64,000 bases of DNA from assembly GCA_937891785.1 (NCBI GenBank), contig CALAGN010000071.1, forward strand, positions 47,463 to 111,462, in the 5' to 3' direction. The notes under the pieces are model-generated. The model did no database searches. It saw nothing but the letters and a program-made list of their open reading frames with translations, and had not been told where the DNA came from. The translations under genes were made by a program, and so were the position numbers. This document shows positions 58,729 through 64,000 of the stretch, piece after piece. How positions within the stretch are numbered: the first letter of the stretch is position 1; each line of letters starts with the position of its first letter. This stretch comes from an uncultured Octadecabacter sp. (GTDB taxonomy: Bacteria; Pseudomonadota; Alphaproteobacteria; Rhodobacterales; Rhodobacteraceae).

Positions 58729-60738
58729 CTAATCAACGGCAATGCGGGGGCGGCCCTGTGCTGTCACCTTGATTGTCGCTTCGATGAACATCGACTGACC
58801 CTCGATCTCAGCAGCCTTGATGCTGCGGTCTTGGGTCAGCCTGATTTCTTCGACTCCGGCGGCGCGCGCCTTGCTTTTGGCGATAATTTCAAGCGCCTGT
58901 GTCAGCGCTTCGATTGCGTCTTCGGCATTACCGAACCGCTTGGGCCCATCGGGTAAATGCGCCACAAACACTCCCGAACCGGCGCCCGTCACGCTGCCAC
59001 TTTCATGCATTGCCACCTGTCCAACAACAGCGCCGATGGCATTTGCTACACCACCATGGGCTGGCAGAATTGTCGGCGTGTGCAGCAATTTGCCGACTGC
59101 GCCATAATAGTTCTGGGCCGATGCACCCAACCCGATTACAGGAACATTGAGGCCCGCATTAAAACGCAAGACGCCCTGATGCCCCGCAAGGCCCGCCTGC
59201 AACAGCGGATGCCGCCCCAGTGAGTGCGCCGAATGACTACCCCAATCCCAATCGTCCTCGTCAAAAGCTGCCTCTAGCAGGCAATGGGCGGTTTGTTGTG
59301 TCAGCTGATCAATTATCATCTGCGCAATGGCTGCTCCGCTTTTGGCGATTGTATCCCCGCTGCCCGTTCTTCGGCGGGCAAACAGCGCGAGCGCCTTTTG
59401 CGCTGCGACAACGTCCCATGCCTCCAATTGGCCAAGTACATGCGCGGCATCCGACGGGGTTACGCCTGCAATCATGACAGCCCCGCGCCTGACCAATCGT
59501 TCCAGGGCTGGGGCTTCGACCCGTGTTTCCACTGCATCCTGCAGGCGGACGGGCCCGTGGGTGAGCCGCGACAGAACCGCAGCCTCTCGTTTGTCCAACC
59601 CTTCCGGTGCCGTGTCCCAATGTGGCACCACGAAGCGTCCCGCCTCGTGTGGTGGGCTGTCTGTCGTTAGGGCACGATCCAATGCATCATGAACCAGTTT
59701 GGGATGGTCTTGGGCCAGCAGTGACACAGGCATCAGGCGACGCGGACCAAGCTGCAATCCTCCTGCCAACCCGTCTTGGATATGGACCTCGCTATCACCA
59801 CCAAGCCCCCATGTGCGCATTGCCACGGCTTCGACCATAGTGCGATACGGGCCAACACGGGCCCCTTGAGGATCAATCTTGGGCTTGCCGTCCCGAAGTA
59901 AGCAAATGTCGGTGGTGGTGCCGCCAATGTCGCTCACCAGTGCGTCTGTTTCGCCAGTTAGCCAACTCGCGCCGGCAATGCTGGCTGCAGGGCCGCTTAG
60001 GATAGTTTCAATGGGGCGTTCGCGCGCTAATTCCGCCGAAACAAGCGCGCCGTCGCCGCGCACCACCATCAGGCGGGCATGGATTCCGACCTTAGCAAGA
60101 TGCCCTTCACAGGCACCAATCAAACGATCAAGCATGCCAATCAATCGGGCATTCAAAACCGCGGTAAGCGCCCGCTTTGGTCCGCCAAGTGCCGAAGAAA
60201 GCTCGTGGCTGCAGGTTACCGGTTTACCCGTCACGCGGCGGATCAGATCACGCGCGGCAATTTCATGCGCGGGGTTTCGTGTGGCAAAACTGGCGGCAAC
60301 GGCGATCCCTGTCAAACCCTCGGGCAGGTCCGCCAAGCGCGATTCAAGGGCGGACAGGTCAAGCGGCGCGGCTTCGCCACCCGCATGGTTATGGCCACCG
60401 GCAAGCATGATAACCGGATCGCCAGCCAAAGCGTCTGTCAGTCCCGCCCGGTTTAGTTCGGCGGCATCAAAACCGATAAAGACCAATGCGATGCGGCCAC
60501 CCTGACCTTCGACCAAAGCATTGGTCGCGAGGGTCGTGGACAAAGAAACCATTGCAATCTGGCCGCCATCAACGCGGGATTCGCCCAAAACGGCATCAAT
60601 GGCCCGTCCGATCCCGAGGGCAAGATCAGGGCGCGTCGTGAGCGATTTGGCCGCTGCAAGCACAGTATTGGTGTCTTCGTCCAAGAGGACGGCGTCAGTA
60701 TATGTGCCGCCTGTATCAACGCCTAAAAGAATCGCCAT
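58729..60738 (-). CDS. Hydantoinase/oxoprolinase family protein, A subunit type
   Basis: A 669-residue ATP-dependent amidohydrolase A subunit. The N-terminal ATPase shows GVDTGGTYTDAVLLDEDTNT and the second domain SDIGGTTTDICLLRDGKP; the alternative acidic and catalytic residues are within GSGVFVAHLPDGPK. Normal enzymes need a B subunit, which I do not see nearby. It runs with the sugar-acid genes downstream of the Gfo/Idh gene. Substrate unknown. Confidence 0.9.
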   Translation of the reverse strand: MAILLGVDTGGTYTDAVLLDEDTNTVLAAAKSLTTRPDLALGIGRAIDAVLGESRVDGGQIAMVSLSTTLATNALVEGQGGRIALVFIGFDAAELNRAGLTDALAGDPVIMLAGGHNHAGGEAAPLDLSALESRLADLPEGLTGIAVAASFATRNPAHEIAARDLIRRVTGKPVTCSHELSSALGGPKRALTAVLNARLIGMLDRLIGACEGHLAKVGIHARLMVVRGDGALVSAELARERPIETILSGPAASIAGASWLTGETDALVSDIGGTTTDICLLRDGKPKIDPQGARVGPYRTMVEAVAMRTWGLGGDSEVHIQDGLAGGLQLGPRRLMPVSLLAQDHPKLVHDALDRALTTDSPPHEAGRFVVPHWDTAPEGLDKREAAVLSRLTHGPVRLQDAVETRVEAPALERLVRRGAVMIAGVTPSDAAHVLGQLEAWDVVAAQKALALFARRRTGSGDTIAKSGAAIAQMIIDQLTQQTAHCLLEAAFDEDDWDWGSHSAHSLGRHPLLQAGLAGHQGVLRFNAGLNVPVIGLGASAQNYYGAVGKLLHTPTILPAHGGVANAIGAVVGQVAMHESGSVTGAGSGVFVAHLPDGPKRFGNAEDAIEALTQALEIIAKSKARAAGVEEIRLTQDRSIKAAEIEGQSMFIEATIKVTAQGRPRIAVD

Positions 60739-60802
60739 CTCAGCCCTCGTTGGTCATTTCAGCCATAGGGCCCAAGACGGGGTGTTGGGACAAGCCAAGA
60801 AA

Positions 60803-61723
60803 CTACATATCAAAGGCGGAAACCGACACGCGTTTTCCAAGGGTCATTGCATCCGATACGTGGATCATGGGCGAAAGATCGACATCACTTGCGCCGCTCT
60901 TTACCAATTTCGCCATATGGGCATAAAGTGCTGGGTATTCACCCAAGAGGGACGTTCCGCTGGCGTTCGCAGTTACATCCACGCCGTCGATGATTATTTT
61001 GCTGCCGCCCATCTGCAGTTCAATGCGGTGATCGGCCGCTTCGATCCACATGTCCCAACTTTGCGGCCCTTCCTGTCGCCAGTCGAAATCGGCCGTGATC
61101 CGGTCGGTGAACGTCAGTCTTGCTGCAATCGGGGTTTGGCAGTTTTCCGGCACTTCTAAAGTTGCATCCTGCAAATGCACGGGTGCGGGCAGGACTTCGG
61201 TCAGGATCGACAATGCGTTGATTCCCGGATCAAACACACCCATGCCACCGGGGGCAAAGACCCAATCTTGGCCGGGGTGCCAGCGCCTCACGTCCTCTTT
61301 CCACGTGATGTGGCCCTTGGTGACGGATTTACCGGCCAGAAACGCCTTGGCCTGCGCGACACCCCGCGCCATGCGGCTATGCCACGTGGCAAAAAGCGTC
61401 TGCCCTTGCGCCCGCGCCAGGTCTTGCAACGCATGAACTTCGGCCAAGGTTGCCCCGGGCGGTTTTTCCAGCATGACATGCCGTCCAGCGCACAAAGCGG
61501 CCCGCGCATAGGCAAAGCGCGGCACAGGCGGAAGGCACAGGCTAACCACCTCAACTTCGGGGTTTTCGGCCAACATAGTCTCTATGTCTTTGTAGGTCGG
61601 CACGCCATCGACTGTACCTGAACGGCTTACAGTGGCGGCAAGTTCCCAATCATCACTGTTGGCGATGGCAGGCACATGCTGATCGACCGCGATCTTGCCA
61701 ATTCCGACGAGGGCGATCTTCAT
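60803..61723 (-). CDS. Gfo/Idh/MocA oxidoreductase, D-galactose 1-dehydrogenase-like
   Basis: A 306-residue NAD(P)-dependent dehydrogenase with the Rossmann start KIALVGIGKIAVDQHVPAI, HVMLEKPPGATLAEVHALQ with the conserved Lys, and a C-terminal substrate domain. It resembles the galactose dehydrogenases of Rhodobacterales and Azospirillum. The adjacent IlvD/Edd dehydratase supports oxidation of an aldose to its acid. Its ATG overlaps the dehydratase stop (TAATG). The track adds 12 residues. Confidence 0.8.
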   Translation of the reverse strand: MKIALVGIGKIAVDQHVPAIANSDDWELAATVSRSGTVDGVPTYKDIETMLAENPEVEVVSLCLPPVPRFAYARAALCAGRHVMLEKPPGATLAEVHALQDLARAQGQTLFATWHSRMARGVAQAKAFLAGKSVTKGHITWKEDVRRWHPGQDWVFAPGGMGVFDPGINALSILTEVLPAPVHLQDATLEVPENCQTPIAARLTFTDRITADFDWRQEGPQSWDMWIEAADHRIELQMGGSKIIIDGVDVTANASGTSLLGEYPALYAHMAKLVKSGASDVDLSPMIHVSDAMTLGKRVSVSAFDM

Positions 61724-63465
61724 TAGTGGCTCTCCCGTGCGACAGCGTTGCCGCGACATCCGACAAGAAAATCAAAATCAGCGCCTGTTTCAGCACCCGT
61801 GACATGGTCGTGATAAAGCTGGACATATCCACTGGCAGGGCGCGCAACGGCAGGTTCCCATTTGGCCAAACGTGCAGCCAGATCGGCGTCGCTGATGTCC
61901 AGATGAATGCGCCGCGCAGGCACGTCCAATTCGATCATATCGCCATCCTGCACGACCGCCAGTGGTCCACCTGCTGCCGCCTCGGGCGAGGTATGCAGCA
62001 CGACGGTGCCATAGGCCGTGCCGGACATGCGCGCATCACTGATGCGGACCACATCCGTGATCCCGCGTTTCAACAGCTTGGCCGGTAGCGCCATATCGCC
62101 CACTTCGGCCATCCCTGGATACCCGCGCGGCCCGCAGTTCTTTAGAACCATCACGCAAGTCTCGTCGATATCCAGATCATCCAGATCAACGCGCGCCTTG
62201 TAGTCTTCGATGTTTTCAAAAACAACGGCACGGCCGCGATGCACCATCAGGTCAGGAGACGCTGCCGACGGCTTTAGCACCGCGCCATTCGGCGCAATAT
62301 TGCCGCGCAAAACGGCGATGCCACCGGACTGGGTCAGCGCCTTGTCACGGGGGAGGATCACATCCTCGTTCCAGTTCTGAACGTCTTTCACTTCGTCCCA
62401 GATTGATCCACCGCTGACGGTAATAGCATCCTTGTTCAACAGCCCGTATTCGCCCAAGCGCTTGATAACAACGGGCAAGCCGCCCGCGAAAAAGAATTCT
62501 TCCATCAGGTGTTTTCCAGATGGCAAAAGGTTCACGATGGTTGGCACGTCGCGCCCACAGCGATCCCAGTCATCAAGCGTAATATCGACACCAACACGGC
62601 CCGCCATGGCCAAAATGTGGATAACCGCATTGGTAGACCCGCCAATCGCGGCGTTGGTCCTGATAGCGTTTTCAAAGGCGGCTTTGGTCATGATATCGGA
62701 CGGTTTCAGATCATCCTTGACCATTTGCACGATCCGTCGACCTGTGATCTGCGACATGACGCGGCGGCGACTGTCCACCGCTGGAATGGCCGCGTTGCCG
62801 GACAATGCCATTCCCAGAGCTTCGGCCATGCTTGCCATTGTGCTGGCAGTGCCCATCGTGTTGCACGAACCGGGCGATCGCGACATTGATGCTTCGGCCT
62901 CGACGAATTCTTCGGGCGTCATTTCGCCTGCTTTCACCGCCTCGTTAAACTTGCGGATGTGGGTGCCTGATCCGATACGTTCACCGCGGAAGTGCCCGTT
63001 CAGCATCGGCCCGCCGCTGACCACAATTGCGGGCAGGTCGACAGAAGCAGCGCCCATCAATAGGGCTGGCGTGGTTTTGTCACATCCCGCCAACAGCACG
63101 ACTCCGTCGATACATTTGCCACGCAAGGCTTCTTCGACGTCCATCGCGCAAAGGTTGCGAAATAGCATCGCGGTGGGGCGCAAGGTGACTTCGGATGGCG
63201 AAAACACCGGAAATTCGAGCGGAAATCCCCCCGCCTCCCAAACGCCGTTTTTCACTCGCTCCGCCAGATCACGCAGATGCGCATTGCACGGTGTCGTTTC
63301 CGACCAAGTATTGCAGATACCGATCACGGGGCGACCATCGAACAGGTCCGCCGGAAAGCCTTGATTTTTCATCCAGCCACGGTGGTAAATCGCGTCCTTT
63401 GACGTGCCGCCAAACCATTCTTGCGAACGCAGTTTGCGGGGCCAGTTTGCAGGTTTGAATGACAT
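61723..63465 (-). CDS. IlvD/Edd family sugar-acid dehydratase (arabinonate/galactonate-like)
   Basis: A 580-residue Fe-S dehydratase with the cluster cysteines in GICNTWSETTPCNAHL, LAGCDKTTPALLM and GSCNTMGTASTMASMAEAL, and a C-terminal SGTAYGTVVLHTSPEAA block. The context (galactose-dehydrogenase-like gene) fits L-arabinonate or D-galactonate rather than branched-chain synthesis. The ATG of MSFKPANWPR is used, preceded by AAGGAGAAC; the track adds 17 residues. Confidence 0.85.
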   Translation of the reverse strand: MSFKPANWPRKLRSQEWFGGTSKDAIYHRGWMKNQGFPADLFDGRPVIGICNTWSETTPCNAHLRDLAERVKNGVWEAGGFPLEFPVFSPSEVTLRPTAMLFRNLCAMDVEEALRGKCIDGVVLLAGCDKTTPALLMGAASVDLPAIVVSGGPMLNGHFRGERIGSGTHIRKFNEAVKAGEMTPEEFVEAEASMSRSPGSCNTMGTASTMASMAEALGMALSGNAAIPAVDSRRRVMSQITGRRIVQMVKDDLKPSDIMTKAAFENAIRTNAAIGGSTNAVIHILAMAGRVGVDITLDDWDRCGRDVPTIVNLLPSGKHLMEEFFFAGGLPVVIKRLGEYGLLNKDAITVSGGSIWDEVKDVQNWNEDVILPRDKALTQSGGIAVLRGNIAPNGAVLKPSAASPDLMVHRGRAVVFENIEDYKARVDLDDLDIDETCVMVLKNCGPRGYPGMAEVGDMALPAKLLKRGITDVVRISDARMSGTAYGTVVLHTSPEAAAGGPLAVVQDGDMIELDVPARRIHLDISDADLAARLAKWEPAVARPASGYVQLYHDHVTGAETGADFDFLVGCRGNAVARESH

Positions 63466-63595
63466 GGTGTTCTCCTTGGTCCGGTGCAGAAAGCCACAAG
63501 CGGTAAGGGCATACAAACCAAATCAAGCAAAACCCTAGCTGATGCCATGAAAAAACCCAAAAAACCTGACATGGAATTTTGACTTGAGCAGCTAT

Positions 63596-63615
63596 TTGCG
63601 ATTCAGTAATCGCAA
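63596..63615. promoter_or_regulatory. Inverted repeat upstream of the right-edge gene
   Basis: TTGCGATT-CAGT-AATCGCAA, a perfect 8-bp dyad with a 4-base centre, 20 bases ahead of the next ATG. It overlaps a possible -10 region (TTGACT and, 17 bases later, TTCAGT). It could be an operator in this divergent intergenic region. Confidence 0.5.
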
Positions 63616-63635
63616 GTTTGAATAAGGGCAGTCGA

Positions 63636-64000
63636 ATGCAGTTATCAGTTTCGTTTCAAAACACGCGTGACGGCAAGGCTGGCGCTGGTCCGGTCACGGT
63701 TGGATGGTTTCTGAACGTTCAAAAGGGCGGCATCATTTACTACCCGCAAGAAAGGGTCCGCTCGGCTGATCTTGACCGGACACATGCGAAGTCTGCGTCG
63801 CGCTGCCCCGCTGTGATCAACATGGAAAGCCGCTATTTCGTAGTGCGCTGCCCGTTTGATTTGCATATCGGATTCGAAAGCGACAAAGACGGAAAAGGCG
63901 TGCTGAAAAACCTTGCTGGTGCCAAAAGTGGCATTCGTGCAAATAAACTAGGTGAAAAGCTGCACCGGACTACCGAGTCAGAATGGCGTTACCCCGGTAT
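63636..64000 (+). CDS. Unknown protein, C-terminus cut by window edge
   Basis: About 121 residues are visible: MQLSVSFQNTRDGKAGAGPV, then VGWFLNVQKGGIIYYPQERV, RYFVVRCPFDLHIGFESDKD. Read by hand because no stop lies in the window. No family recognised. AAGGG precedes the ATG at a good distance. No visible membrane segment or signal peptide. It is divergent from the sugar-acid operon. Confidence 0.7.
   Translation, partial: MQLSVSFQNTRDGKAGAGPVTVGWFLNVQKGGIIYYPQERVRSADLDRTHAKSASRCPAVINMESRYFVVRCPFDLHIGFESDKDGKGVLKNLAGAKSGIRANKLGEKLHRTTESEWRYPG

Noticed and set aside
1-64000. CRISPR arrays, insertion sequences, prophage or integrated elements
   Set aside because: No regular direct repeats, transposase, integrase or phage structural genes seen; gene order and composition look like core chromosome throughout.

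Overview
The window is a chromosomal segment of an alphaproteobacterium, very probably a Rhodobacteraceae of the Roseobacter group. The evidence is the RegB-SenC-RegA redox system next to ahcY, the AddAB recombination complex, HrcA/GrpE, HslVU with a short propeptide, RNase PH-RdgB-HemW running into ParBA, and perfect alphaproteobacterial parS sites. Almost every gene is a conserved housekeeping gene. I see no prophage, insertion sequence or CRISPR array. The gene packing is tight, with many ATGA overlaps inside operons and three convergent pairs that share a 4-base palindromic stop (CTAG or TTAA).

Left part (about 1-11.4 kb): the start of a class IV aminotransferase, a secreted MsrA, malic enzyme plus a ribokinase-like kinase, mutS, the heat-shock pair hrcA-grpE, and rph-rdgB-hemW. 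Origin region (about 11.4-21.4 kb): parB, parA, rsmG, mnmG, mnmE and rho all point left, and maf, aroE, coaE and dnaQ all point right. They meet at a 519-base AT-rich gap holding two perfect DnaA boxes and further TTATCC motifs, which I propose as oriC. Two perfect 16-bp parS sites lie 3-5 kb away, inside the coding sequences of rsmG and mnmG.

Right of the origin (21.4-29.5 kb) come secB, fxsA, a Tim44-like gene, mltA, an Smr gene, an MFS transporter, a lipoprotein hydrolase, and hslVU with a sigma-32-like promoter. A long leftward operon (39.7 to 29.1 kb) then carries a PAS-only DivL-like protein, tsaE, amgK, a MurU-like nucleotidyltransferase, addB, addA and trxA. A perfect CtrA box (TTAA-N7-TTAAC on the minus strand) and a dyad that takes in the Shine-Dalgarno sequence precede its first gene, and a terminator closes it. 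Upstream of it lie the regB/senC-regA cluster, an HD-domain gene and ahcY.

From 44.7 to 53.3 kb are an HD-domain possible diiron oxygenase, DUF2853 and DUF1761 genes, an 18-codon ORF or sRNA locus with its own terminator, the tsaD-gpsA-yciI-EVE operon, the hemD-mitofilin-hemY operon (HemY with a C-terminal zinc ribbon), a tRNA-Thr(CGU) and a small unknown gene. The right end holds a YnjF-YnjB-YnjC-YnjD-type transporter cluster, msrB-msrA, and a leftward sugar-acid operon (IlvD/Edd dehydratase, Gfo/Idh/MocA dehydrogenase, hydantoinase/oxoprolinase subunit A). An unknown partial gene follows. All calls come from reading the sequence and from family knowledge; no database search was run.
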